A stretch of DNA of 64,000 nucleotides, taken from Abyssibius sp040880065. Its GTDB lineage: Bacteria; Pseudomonadota; Alphaproteobacteria; Rhodobacterales; Rhodobacteraceae. This document shows, piece after piece, positions 24,094 through 33,528 of this stretch. Position 1 is the stretch's first letter, and each line of letters begins with the position of its first letter. Where the stretch lies: positions 124,001 through 188,000 of the forward strand of contig JBBDJE010000003.1 of assembly GCA_040880065.1 (NCBI GenBank). Direction: 5' to 3'. The notes beneath the pieces are model-generated. The model did no database searches. It worked only from the letters and a program-made list of their open reading frames with translations, and was not told where the DNA came from. Made by a program: the position numbers and the translations under genes.

Positions 24094-25299
24094 ATGGCAA
24101 GTTTCAAAGAATTCAGTATCCGGAAAAATAGAATGAACAAGGCGGTTTCTACAAAATTGATACAAGAGCTGAGGCGTGAGCTGGCATCCGTTATTTCAGA
24201 CTATAAGGCCTACGAAGTGCCGGGAGTCTGCGTGCGCTTGGGTTTGGCAGAAGGAAGCGAAGAGGAAGCGTTTCAGAGTAAATACAAGTATGCGTCCAGC
24301 AGGCTGGCAGCAATTGGGGTAGAACCTCTCATAGAAAAGGCTCGTTCTCTTTTGGACGAAGTTGACGCTTTCTCGCTCCGTGAGGCTGTAGAAAAGATCA
24401 TAGATATGGGACGCTCCGATGTCACGAAGCTTACGCGCCGCCGCCTAGTGAAACTGCTTGCCAATGGTCAATTGGTTAGTGAGCTCGATGATTACGCTTT
24501 TGTGGCAGCCGTCTTTCCGTTGGGGTACATGTCCGCACCCACTCCAAGTGACGATCGTACACTCGAAGAGTACCTGATCCAACACACGCTTCGAAACGAT
24601 GACCTCACACAGCAAGAGCATTTGGAATCTCTTGGACTGCTTTCTTGCTCTACCTCCCTATTGTTTCACTTTGTCGAGCAGCTCACTTCTGCCGAATATC
24701 AAAGTGAGGAACGCCAAAAGAAACTGTCGGCAAAGATCGACGCACTCCTGCGCTATGACGGGTACACATTGGCTGAAACAGGTAAGATCTCCGGATCACC
24801 GATTTTCAAGGTGATTGCCTTGCCCGAAGGAAATCCGGCTGATTTGAATATCACCGCGACGCTGAATGCCTTCGACCCCGATCAGATTGGCGAAAGATGG
24901 CGAAGAGCGCTTGACAGTAGGACAAAAGATCCGGAACGCGCAATCACTTTGGCCAGAACTCTTTTGGAAGATGTTTGCAAATGGATCTTGCACGATGCAG
25001 GTGAGAGTTGGGAGGAAAAGGACGATCTACCTGTTCTGTATAAAAAGCTGTCTAAGGCGCTAAATTTGGCCCCTGATGATTATACTGAACAAGTATTCAA
25101 GCAAATCTTAAGCGGGTGCCAATCCGTTGTTACTGCACTCGGCGCGCTTCGAAACAAGTTGGGAGATGCTCACAGCATCGGACCGCGGCGGATCAAGCCG
25201 GCAGCTCGGCACGCAGAATTGGCCGTTAATTTGTCAGGAACCATGGCAACGTTTCTTGTTTCAACTTGGAACGCGAGGCAATCCAAAAACCAAAATTAG
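24094..25299 (+). CDS. Abi_C-type abortive-infection-like protein with an RX6H motif
   Basis: A 401-residue soluble protein, probably an anti-phage gene. Residues about 265-392 resemble the abortive-infection C-terminal domain (Abi_C, PF14355): TLARTLLEDVCKWILHD, DLPVLYKKLSKALNLAPDD, then LGALRNKLGDAH and ARHAELAVNLSGTMATFL. R353 and H360 form R-X6-H, the signature of HEPN RNases. Residues about 155-235 contain the INxLLxxDGY-like module seen as KIDALLRYDGYTL; residues 1-150 are unassigned and helical. GC is about 43-48% by hand count, well below the neighbours, so horizontal transfer is likely. GGAAGG 8 bp before the ATG decides the start. Function is inferred from family only. Confidence 0.75.
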   Translation: MASFKEFSIRKNRMNKAVSTKLIQELRRELASVISDYKAYEVPGVCVRLGLAEGSEEEAFQSKYKYASSRLAAIGVEPLIEKARSLLDEVDAFSLREAVEKIIDMGRSDVTKLTRRRLVKLLANGQLVSELDDYAFVAAVFPLGYMSAPTPSDDRTLEEYLIQHTLRNDDLTQQEHLESLGLLSCSTSLLFHFVEQLTSAEYQSEERQKKLSAKIDALLRYDGYTLAETGKISGSPIFKVIALPEGNPADLNITATLNAFDPDQIGERWRRALDSRTKDPERAITLARTLLEDVCKWILHDAGESWEEKDDLPVLYKKLSKALNLAPDDYTEQVFKQILSGCQSVVTALGALRNKLGDAHSIGPRRIKPAARHAELAVNLSGTMATFLVSTWNARQSKNQN

Positions 25300-25678
25300 C
25301 AATCTCAGTTGGAACAATCGCTTCTCCATAGCAAAACTATTCGACCTGTCCTCTATTGGAGCACAAGAAAGACCCGATAATGAATGGCCGCTTATTTCTT
25401 AGCCATGTGGAACCTCGCACATGCAGCGAACGCCCACTCCCCGCCCCTCACGTCGATGGGCCGTTACATGCTGCGCTCGCTACGACCGGCAAGAATGCGG
25501 CTGGAACCTGCCCGCTGCACCCGTAGCATGAAAGGCTGGGCCGCTGGTCCGCAACGGGCTCAAACCGCACACCACGCCCTGCAATAATGTCAGCGCGCCA
25601 CGGCCCGCCAACGCGTATGTGTCCACCCCACAAAAAACCCCGGCGAGGCCGGGGCTGTTCTTGTGGTCTGGCGGGTTA
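25300..25678. other. Non-coding region downstream of the Abi_C-like gene
   Basis: About 380 bp between convergent genes. The first 80 bp keep the low GC of the Abi_C-like gene, then composition rises near 25385. From about 25379 it reads like decayed intergenic sequence of the Rhodobacteraceae type (AATGGCCGCTTATTT, GCACATGCAGCGAACG). No open frame in it is convincing. It ends with the terminator of the YegP-like gene at 25632-25655. The composition step suggests the right edge of a transferred segment near 25380. Confidence 0.4.
25632..25655 (-). terminator. Rho-independent terminator of the YegP-like gene
   Basis: On the minus strand a perfect 7-bp stem (CCCCGGC and GCCGGGG, 3-base loop) is followed by TTTTTT. 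It lies about 25 bp downstream of the YegP-like stop codon. Confidence 0.85.
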
Positions 25679-25990
25679 TCAGCCCTTGTAGCCTTGGCGC
25701 GACGCATTCGCCTCGGCATCACCCTTGGCTTTGTAGCCTTCTGATGATGCGCCAACGATCTGTCCGTTGGAGGCTTTGCGCCGCCAGCGGTGTTCGCCGC
25801 GCTTGTCGGTGTAAAATTCCCATTTATCGCTGTCTTTCGGGCCACGGTTCATATTGGCCTCGCAGTCGGACCTTGCTTTGTAGCCTTCGCTGGCCGCGCC
25901 AACAATCTGGCCATTGGTGGCTTTGCGCCGCCAGCGCCATTCGCCGCTTTTGTCCTGATACACTTCAAACTTGTCGTTCTCGCCTGCCAT
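25679..25990 (-). CDS. YegP-like protein with two DUF1508 repeats
   Basis: A 103-residue protein made of two DUF1508 repeats (PF07411). Repeat 1 has KFEVYQDKSGEWRWRRKATN and GQIVGAASEGYKARSDCEAN; repeat 2 has KWEFYTDKRGEHRWRRKASN and GQIVGASSEGYKAKGDAEAN. The two are about 75% identical. YegP-type proteins are small, soluble and of unknown function. The start is the ATG of MAGENDKFEV at 25990; the frame continues upstream without homology. It converges with the Abi_C-like gene and diverges from arsR. Confidence 0.9.
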   Translation of the reverse strand: MAGENDKFEVYQDKSGEWRWRRKATNGQIVGAASEGYKARSDCEANMNRGPKDSDKWEFYTDKRGEHRWRRKASNGQIVGASSEGYKAKGDAEANASRQGYKG

Positions 25991-26179
25991 AAATTCGATC
26001 CTGTTGCTGCGCCAGCCCGTTTCGGCGGCTTCATTTGGGGTGCGGCACCCGGCCACATAATAACCTTGCAAAATCTTAACGAGGCCGCAAGCCTTTGGTT
26101 ACCTGACGCAACTGTAAACGGGCGGGCAGGAAGCGGAACGGCTGCAGGGGTAAGGGATGAAATGTTTGTATTGTTATTA

Positions 26180-26195
26180 AACTAGCAAAGTAGTT
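26180..26195. promoter_or_regulatory. Candidate ArsR operator
   Basis: AACTA and TAGTT flank six bases, 11 bp upstream of the arsR ATG in an AT-rich leader. ArsR-family repressors usually bind such imperfect AT-rich palindromes over their own promoter. Assignment by position only. Confidence 0.4.
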
Positions 26196-26205
26196 ATATA
26201 GACCC

Positions 26206-26517
26206 ATGAGCACCTTACCCCGCCCCGATTCGCTAACGATAGCCCAAACCCTCGCCGCACTTGGCCATGCCGCGCGGATCGAGATTTTCCAGCTTCTGGT
26301 GCGCTGTGGCGATGCGGGAATGCTGGTGGGCGAGATTGGCACGCGGCTCAAGCTTACGCCATCGACCCTTGCCCACCATCTGAAAGCCATGGTCGACGCG
26401 AAGCTGATCACGCAGGAACGGCAGGGCCGTCAGGTGGTGAATCGCGCAAATTATACCACCCTTAACGGTGCTGTCGCATTCCTGATGGAGGAATGTTGCA
26501 AAGGCCCGCCCGACTAG
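26206..26517 (+). CDS. ArsR-family transcriptional regulator
   Basis: A 103-residue winged-helix repressor. The core is LAALGHAARIEIFQLLVRCG, then VGEIGTRLKLTPSTLAHHLK (recognition helix) and the wing ERQGRQVVNRANY. It carries an ECC motif near the C-terminus (MEECCKGPPD), plausible as part of a metal(loid) sensor. It precedes a permease gene by about 40 bp on the same strand, so the pair looks like a metalloid- or stress-responsive efflux unit, with the regulator repressing both. Confidence 0.9.
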   Translation: MSTLPRPDSLTIAQTLAALGHAARIEIFQLLVRCGDAGMLVGEIGTRLKLTPSTLAHHLKAMVDAKLITQERQGRQVVNRANYTTLNGAVAFLMEECCKGPPD

Positions 26518-26559
26518 CTTTTTTTACCCAAACACAACCACAATGCTAGGATTATAGAT

Positions 26560-27597
26560 ATGACAGATACAAGCCTTTCCACCCCGTCGCCGCTTTGGCG
26601 GCAGATCAAACGCCAGCGGGTCTGGCTGATTAGTCTGGCGATATTGCTGGGCATGTTTGCCATTTCGCCGGTGCAGGCCATTGCAAATATCCGCTTTGTG
26701 GCAGATGCGCTGCTTGGCGTGCTGCCGTTTTTGCTGCTCTCGGTTGCGCTTGCCGCCTATAGCACAGCCACGGGGGCTGACCAGTTGATTGCCCGCGCAC
26801 TAAGCGGAAACCCCGTGAAAATGATCATCATCGCCGCGCTGGTTGGCGGGCTGTCGCCGTTTTGCTCTTGCGGGGTTATTCCGCTTATTGCCGCGCTTTT
26901 GGTGATGGGCGTGCCGCTTTCTGCGGTCATGGCCTTCTGGCTCGCTTCGCCGGTGATTGACCCGTCGATGTTCGTGCTGACCGCAGGCGTTTTGGGTCAG
27001 GGCTTTGCACTGGGCAAATTGCTTGCCGCCATCGGGCTGGGGATTGCAGGCGGCACCATGATACACCTTGCCACAAAGGCCGGGTATTTTTCGGATGTTT
27101 TGCGCCCCGAACTGACTGCGCGGGCCAATATGAGCCGCGTGACCGACCCCAAGCCGATTGTCTGGGCCTTTTGGCATGATGCCGGGCGGCGGGCGCGTTT
27201 CGGGCGCGAGGCGCAGTCTACCACGCTGTTTTTAGGCAAATGGCTGCTTTTGGCCTTTACGCTGGAAAGCCTGTTGCTCACCTATGTGCCAGCCGGGATG
27301 ATTGCGGGCACGCTGGGTGGCGAAGGGCTTGGCCCGATTGCGCTGGCCACGGTGCTGGGCGTGCCTGCCTATCTAAACGGTTATGCTGCGTTGCCGCTGG
27401 TTGACGGGTTGATGGGCCAAGGCATGAGCGCGGGGGCCGGCATGGCATTTCTGGTTGCTGGCGGCGTTACATCCATGCCCGCAGCACTTGCGGTATGGGC
27501 TTTGGTGCGCCCGCCGGTCTTTGCGCTTTACATCGGCTTTGCATTGGTCGGCGCGTTTACATCGGGGCTGCTCTTTCAACTCGCAACAAGTCTTTAG
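26560..27597 (+). CDS. ArsP-like permease (DUF318 family)
   Basis: A 345-residue inner-membrane protein with about eight to ten hydrophobic helices. It has the family hallmark SPFCSCGVIPLIAALL, cysteines in the first permease repeat that in ArsP-type proteins relate to organoarsenical transport, and a second repeat around VLGVPAYLNGYAALPLVDGL. It follows an ArsR regulator whose C-terminus is cysteine-rich. Efflux of trivalent organoarsenicals is the best-supported role in the family; the substrate here is not proven. A bidirectional terminator follows. Confidence 0.85.
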   Translation: MTDTSLSTPSPLWRQIKRQRVWLISLAILLGMFAISPVQAIANIRFVADALLGVLPFLLLSVALAAYSTATGADQLIARALSGNPVKMIIIAALVGGLSPFCSCGVIPLIAALLVMGVPLSAVMAFWLASPVIDPSMFVLTAGVLGQGFALGKLLAAIGLGIAGGTMIHLATKAGYFSDVLRPELTARANMSRVTDPKPIVWAFWHDAGRRARFGREAQSTTLFLGKWLLLAFTLESLLLTYVPAGMIAGTLGGEGLGPIALATVLGVPAYLNGYAALPLVDGLMGQGMSAGAGMAFLVAGGVTSMPAALAVWALVRPPVFALYIGFALVGAFTSGLLFQLATSL

Positions 27598-27603
27598 AAA
27601 CGA

Positions 27604-27633
27604 AAAGGGGCGCCCGATCAGGGCGCCCCATAT
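27604..27633. terminator. Hairpin between permease and groEL ends
   Basis: A perfect 9-bp stem, GGGGCGCCC (27607-27615) pairing with GGGCGCCCC (27621-27629), with a 5-base loop, sits between the two convergent genes. Minus-strand reading has a short T run after the stem, so it best serves groESL, but it may stop both. Confidence 0.7.
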
Positions 27634-27653
27634 TCCTTGCGGAACGGGATGAT

Positions 27654-29303
<1,650 letters not shown>

Positions 29304-29340
29304 GTCAGATAGCTCCTATAAATTCGAGGTTGGGCGCGGC

Positions 29341-29628
29341 TCAGGAAATAATTCCCAGCACGTCGCTTTCTTTCATGATCAGCAGGTCTTCGCCGTCGAG
29401 TTTGATCTCGGTGCCCGACCATTTGCCAAACAGGATGCGATCACCTGCTTTAACGTCCATCGGGATCAGCTCGCCGCTATCTTTGCGCGCGCCTGAGCCA
29501 ACCGAAATGACTTCGGCTTCCGACGGTTTTTCTTTAGCGGAATCAGGAATGATCAGCCCGCCCTTGGTTTTTTCTTCGCCTTCAATGCGACGGACCAGGA
29601 TACGGTCATGCAGAGGAGTGAATGCCAT
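29341..29628 (-). CDS. groS: Co-chaperonin GroES
   Basis: Heptameric lid of GroEL (95 residues). It begins MAFTPLHDRILVRRIEGEEK, with the mobile loop in KTKGGLIIPDSAKEKPSEA and the end GEDLLIMKESDVLGII. A CIRCE element lies about 50 bp upstream of its start. It is the first gene of the groESL operon. Confidence 0.99.
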   Translation of the reverse strand: MAFTPLHDRILVRRIEGEEKTKGGLIIPDSAKEKPSEAEVISVGSGARKDSGELIPMDVKAGDRILFGKWSGTEIKLDGEDLLIMKESDVLGIIS

Positions 29629-29674
29629 GAAAAGGCTCCTTTGAGACTACGTGTCTACGGTGGCTTTGGTAGTT

Positions 29675-29701
29675 TTAGCACTCGCCACCCTTAAGTGCTA
29701 A
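29675..29701. promoter_or_regulatory. CIRCE element (HrcA operator)
   Basis: TTAGCACTC and AAGTGCTAA flank a 9-bp spacer (29684-29692). The consensus right arm is GAGTGCTAA, so one base of 18 differs. Its place just downstream of the -10 box of the groESL promoter is as expected for HrcA repression. Confidence 0.9.
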
Positions 29702-29708
29702 CGCAGTG

Positions 29709-29737
29709 GATTTAGGCGTGCTGAAGCGCAGAGTCAA
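29709..29737 (-). promoter_or_regulatory. Sigma-70-type promoter of groESL
   Basis: Reading the minus strand, TTGACT (29737-29732) and TAAATC (29714-29709) have a 17-bp spacer. The CIRCE operator lies immediately downstream, covering the start region. Confidence 0.65.
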
Positions 29738-29830
29738 CGGGTGTGCGCGTTAATTTTCGGCTGGCCCTTATTGCGCCAAATCCTGTTGGTCGCGGGGCGG
29801 GCGTGGCCCGCGCCGCGAGCGTAGAAAAGC

Positions 29831-29860
29831 AAAAAGGGTGGCGGATGTGCCCCGCCACCC
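29831..29860 (-). terminator. Rho-independent terminator after the 521-residue orphan gene
   Basis: On the minus strand, GGGTGGCGG pairs with CCGCCACCC (29836-29844 and 29852-29860), followed by TTTTTGC. It ends the transcript of the gene at 29884-31449 about 25 bp after its stop. Confidence 0.8.
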
Positions 29861-29883
29861 CGTTCAGGCGCCTGCCAACTGAC

Positions 29884-31449
29884 CTAGAAGCCAGGTATCT
29901 TGTGTTTTTTGGCGGATTTCTTCAGTTCGGCCTCGACCAGCGACTGGATCTTGCGGTCTTTCAACAGGGCTTTTTCGGCCATGTCGATCATTTTGGCCTC
30001 GTTTTCTGAACCCGTGGCCTCATTCAGCACCTCGTTGAAACCGACCTTCATCACCTCTTCGGACACCTTGTTCATCACCTCGGCATACATTTTGGCCTTG
30101 ATGACCTTGGGAATCTCGTTGTTTTTCGTTAGCTTGGCCAGCGCATCGGGCAAGATCTTGCCTTGCAACGTGTCCTTGTATTTATAGGCCCATTTCTTCT
30201 GGAACCCGCCAAGATTCTTCAGCAGCCCACCGGCAAGGGCTGAAAACAGCACGGCCTGCACGGCTTCCTTGAAGTCCTTTTCTGTGGGAGCCTTGCCGGT
30301 CTTGGCGATCTTGCCAACCACCTTTACACCCTCGCTGACAGCGGTTTTGATCACCTCCTGCCCCGAGCCTGCCAGATAGTTTGATATGAATTTCGTGGCC
30401 TGCGCCGAGGTCATGAAGGGCACTTTCGCGGCGATCTTCGGGGCCAGACCCTTGGCCATGTCATCAACAAAACCCAGCGGGATTTTGGAGCCGATGCCCG
30501 CTGTGAGCCCGCCAATCGTGCCATCGACCACCACAGCCTGAACCGAATCCCACAGGGTGACCTTCTGGCCAGACGCATGTTTACCAAGCTCCTGACTGGC
30601 GGAGGAAAGCACCCCGACGCTGGCACCCGATGTGACGGTAGCAGCCGCGAGGCTCATGCCGGTGCCTGTCACAATCACCGGAGTTGCCAGCGCGCCGACC
30701 ACCGCAAAACACACTGCCGATGACACCATCAGCACCGTGCCGGTCGTCTGGGCCGACCCGGTGAAATCCTTCAGGAATTTCAGCATTTCGCTGCTCAGCT
30801 TGTTGATGGCCTTTTCCGCCTCGGGCAAGGCCGTGTCCAGCGCCTCGATATTGCGCTGCATCTGGGCGCGTTGCAGAGCGCCGGTCGCCTTGATGCTATC
30901 GGTCACATAACTGACCTTTGGCAGTTTGACGCCGCCCGCCTTCATGATGATCGCCTGCGCAACGGCATTGAGAATGCCGTCTTTCAACTGCGCGGTATCA
31001 AGATAGCTTTCATAGGTCTTGACGTTGATTTCATGGCTCTTGATCAGAGATTTTATATAGTTATCAAGCTGCTTGAACACGTCCTGAACCAGCTTCTTGT
31101 GGTCTTCTTCGGTGACAAGCAGCTCCTTGCCGCGGTATTTGACCTTGACCATCTTGAGCTTGTCGGCTTCTTTTTCAGCCGCCAGAAGCTTCGGCAAACC
31201 CGCCTTTTCGGTGCGCCCGCCCGGGTCCACCACCTGATCGGGTTTTTTGATGCCGATTTTCTTTTGATAGTCAGCAATTGCCTTGAGCAGGCCGGAATCC
31301 ATCTTGGTGTGAACAGGTAATGATTTCATGCCGTTGGCCACCAGCATCTTGCGCAGAAATTCTACATCATCTGGATTGTTGCGCACCGCATCACCGGGGC
31401 TTTGGCGCGGTGACAAACCCACCGGCGCTTTAAGTTTGTTCTTTGACAT
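29884..31449 (-). CDS. Orphan protein with peptidoglycan-binding-like N-terminus and hydrophobic core
   Basis: A 521-residue protein not recognised as a whole. Residues about 25-85 resemble a peptidoglycan-binding domain (DDVEFLRKMLVANGM, ADYQKKIGIKKPDQVVDPGG RT), of the type found on phage and type VI-like cargo. Residues about 100-230 are helical and lysine-rich. Residues 235-285 are a glycine/alanine-rich hydrophobic stretch (MVSSAVCFAVVGALATPVIV) followed by other glycine-rich segments (QAVVVDGTIGGLTAGIGSKI, AVQAVLFSALAGGLLKN), possibly membrane-active. The C-terminus is helical and lysine-rich. No signal peptide is present. One isolated transcription unit with its own terminator. A secreted effector is an inference only. 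Confidence 0.6.
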   Translation of the reverse strand: MSKNKLKAPVGLSPRQSPGDAVRNNPDDVEFLRKMLVANGMKSLPVHTKMDSGLLKAIADYQKKIGIKKPDQVVDPGGRTEKAGLPKLLAAEKEADKLKMVKVKYRGKELLVTEEDHKKLVQDVFKQLDNYIKSLIKSHEINVKTYESYLDTAQLKDGILNAVAQAIIMKAGGVKLPKVSYVTDSIKATGALQRAQMQRNIEALDTALPEAEKAINKLSSEMLKFLKDFTGSAQTTGTVLMVSSAVCFAVVGALATPVIVTGTGMSLAAATVTSGASVGVLSSASQELGKHASGQKVTLWDSVQAVVVDGTIGGLTAGIGSKIPLGFVDDMAKGLAPKIAAKVPFMTSAQATKFISNYLAGSGQEVIKTAVSEGVKVVGKIAKTGKAPTEKDFKEAVQAVLFSALAGGLLKNLGGFQKKWAYKYKDTLQGKILPDALAKLTKNNEIPKVIKAKMYAEVMNKVSEEVMKVGFNEVLNEATGSENEAKMIDMAEKALLKDRKIQSLVEAELKKSAKKHKIPGF

Positions 31450-31586
31450 TAATTATCTCCGTTGAAATGCAGACAGCTTAAAGCTGGTTCGGTGCCTGTC
31501 AAGAAATTCAAACGCAGTTCAGCCCGTGACAATAACCGGACACCGCCGTATAAGGCGGCAAATTCAGCTAGGATACGGATTGAGCA

Positions 31587-32507
31587 ATGACCATCAAAGT
31601 TTTCGGCCATAAGGCCCCCGATACCGACAGCACCGGCGCAGCCATCATTTGGGCGTGGTATTTGAACGAGGTGAAGGGTTTGCGCGCCGAAGCCGTGTTG
31701 CTGGGCGAGCCCAATACCGAAGCCGCCTTCATGCTCAAACATTGGGACCAAGCAAAGCCCACGATTATTGCGGGCATTGAGCCTGGCGAGCCGGTTGTGA
31801 TTGTTGACACGAACAACCCCGCCGAACTGCCCGAAGGCATTAACGATGCCGATATTCTCGCCATTATCGACCACCACAAACTGGTTGGCGGGATCGAAAC
31901 CAAAGGCCCGATCGACATAACCATCCGCCCGCTGGCCTGCACGGTTACCGTGATGCACGGGCTGATGGGCGAGGACGCGGCCCAAATGCCCGCATGGGTG
32001 CGCGGCGTGATGCTGAGCTGCATCTTGTCAGACACGCTGGCGTTCCGCAGCCCCACAACCACCCCGGTTGACCGTGCCTTGGCCGAAGCGCTGGCCGCCG
32101 AGCTGGAAATTGATATCGCGGCCTATGCCAGCGAAATGTTTGCCGCCAAATCCGATGTTTCCGCCTTTTCTGAAGCCGAGCTTTTGCGGATGGACAGCAA
32201 AGAATATGCGGTTGAAGGTGTAAAGCTGCGCGTATCGGTGCTGGAAACCACCTCGCCGCAAGCCGTGCTCGACCGCAGCGCAGCGCTTATGGCCGCCATG
32301 CCCGGTGTGGCCGCAGAAGATGGTGCCGAGCAGGTGCTGCTATTCGTTGTCGATATTCTGCGTGAAGAAGCCACGCTGCTGGTGCCCAACGATGTAGTGA
32401 AAGGCATTGCCGAGGCCAGCTTTGGTGCTACGGTTACGGGTGACAGCGTTGTGCTGCCCGGCATTATGAGCCGCAAAAAGCAGATCATCCCCAACCTTAA
32501 AATCTAG
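31587..32507 (+). CDS. ppaC: Manganese-dependent inorganic pyrophosphatase (family II)
   Basis: Hydrolyses pyrophosphate to phosphate, pulling biosynthetic reactions forward (306 residues). DHH-superfamily motifs are present: GHKAPDTDSTGAA near the start, DTNNPAELPEGI, the IIDHHKLVGGI metal motif, and the C-terminal DHHA2 signature SRKKQIIPNL. Family II enzymes use Mn or Co and are less usual in proteobacteria than family I. It is first in a run of six + strand genes through ltaE, followed 17 bp later by the HAD hydrolase gene. Confidence 0.95.
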   Translation: MTIKVFGHKAPDTDSTGAAIIWAWYLNEVKGLRAEAVLLGEPNTEAAFMLKHWDQAKPTIIAGIEPGEPVVIVDTNNPAELPEGINDADILAIIDHHKLVGGIETKGPIDITIRPLACTVTVMHGLMGEDAAQMPAWVRGVMLSCILSDTLAFRSPTTTPVDRALAEALAAELEIDIAAYASEMFAAKSDVSAFSEAELLRMDSKEYAVEGVKLRVSVLETTSPQAVLDRSAALMAAMPGVAAEDGAEQVLLFVVDILREEATLLVPNDVVKGIAEASFGATVTGDSVVLPGIMSRKKQIIPNLKI

Positions 32508-32524
32508 CCAGACAGGCCAGCCCC

Positions 32525-33409
32525 ATGACCGAGATTATCGCAAATTTGGAAAAAATAGCCCGCCGCTACGACGTGCTTTTATGCGATTTGTGGGGCTGCC
32601 TGCATGACGGCATCCGCCCTTTCCCCGACGCGGTGGCGGCGCTGCAAGCGTTTCGCGCCACTGGCGGGCGTGTCGTTTTGCTAACCAATGCGCCCCGCCC
32701 GGAAGCCGCCGTGCGCGCGCACCTTGGCGCCATGGCTGTGCCGGATGATTGCTATGATGTTATCGTCAGCTCTGGCGATGCCGCACAAGAAGCGATGCTC
32801 GCCGGACTGGTTGGCGAAAAAGTCTTCCATATCGGGTCAAAGGCCGATGAGAATTTTTTTACGCTCTTTTCAAACGACATTATGCAGCGCCGCACCATTG
32901 AACGCACGCCGCTTGACCAAGCCGAAGGGGTGATCTGCACCGGGCTGGCCGATGACACGGTTGAAACGCCGGACATGTATCGTGAAACGCTGCTCAACGC
33001 CAAGGTGCGCGGTTTGAAAATGATCTGCGCAAACCCCGACATCATGGTCGATAAGGGCGAAAACCGGCTCTATTGTGCCGGTGCGCTTGCCGCGCTTTAC
33101 GAGGAAATGGGCGGGCAAGTGCTGTATTTCGGCAAACCTCACGCTCCGGTTTACGAACTCGCCCGCCGCCGCCTTGCCGCAATGGATGGCAAACTGCCGG
33201 TAGATGAGCGGATGCTCTGTGTGGGCGATGGGATTGCCACCGATATTCAGGGCGGGATGGCCGAAGGGTTGGACACGTTGTTCATTACCGGCGGGCTGGC
33301 CGCGCCGGACATTCCACTGGAAGATGGCATGCCAGATGCTGCGGCGTTGCGCGCTTATCTGGATAAGCACCAGCAATCGCCCACCGCAGCAATCGGGAAC
33401 TTGCGGTAA
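32525..33409 (+). CDS. HAD-superfamily hydrolase, TIGR01459 type
   Basis: A 294-residue class IIA HAD hydrolase. The nucleophile motif is unusual but family-typical: DVLLCDLWGCLHDGIRPFPD (DLWG in place of DVDG-like forms). Motif II is VVLLTNAPRP and the C-terminal motif is MLCVGDGIATDIQGGM. The substrate is unknown; relatives dephosphorylate sugars or nucleotides. It closely follows ppaC, suggesting co-transcription. Start at the first ATG. Confidence 0.88.
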   Translation: MTEIIANLEKIARRYDVLLCDLWGCLHDGIRPFPDAVAALQAFRATGGRVVLLTNAPRPEAAVRAHLGAMAVPDDCYDVIVSSGDAAQEAMLAGLVGEKVFHIGSKADENFFTLFSNDIMQRRTIERTPLDQAEGVICTGLADDTVETPDMYRETLLNAKVRGLKMICANPDIMVDKGENRLYCAGALAALYEEMGGQVLYFGKPHAPVYELARRRLAAMDGKLPVDERMLCVGDGIATDIQGGMAEGLDTLFITGGLAAPDIPLEDGMPDAAALRAYLDKHQQSPTAAIGNLR

Positions 33410-33528
33410 TTTAATTTCTTTAGAGGCTTAACGGGTGAATTTTTGTTGCGCGCACACTTGCGTGCAGCCGAACCACGTGCTAGCGATTGTGCGCCGCAAC
33501 ACGCGCACAGCTAAATCGGAATTCGCCC

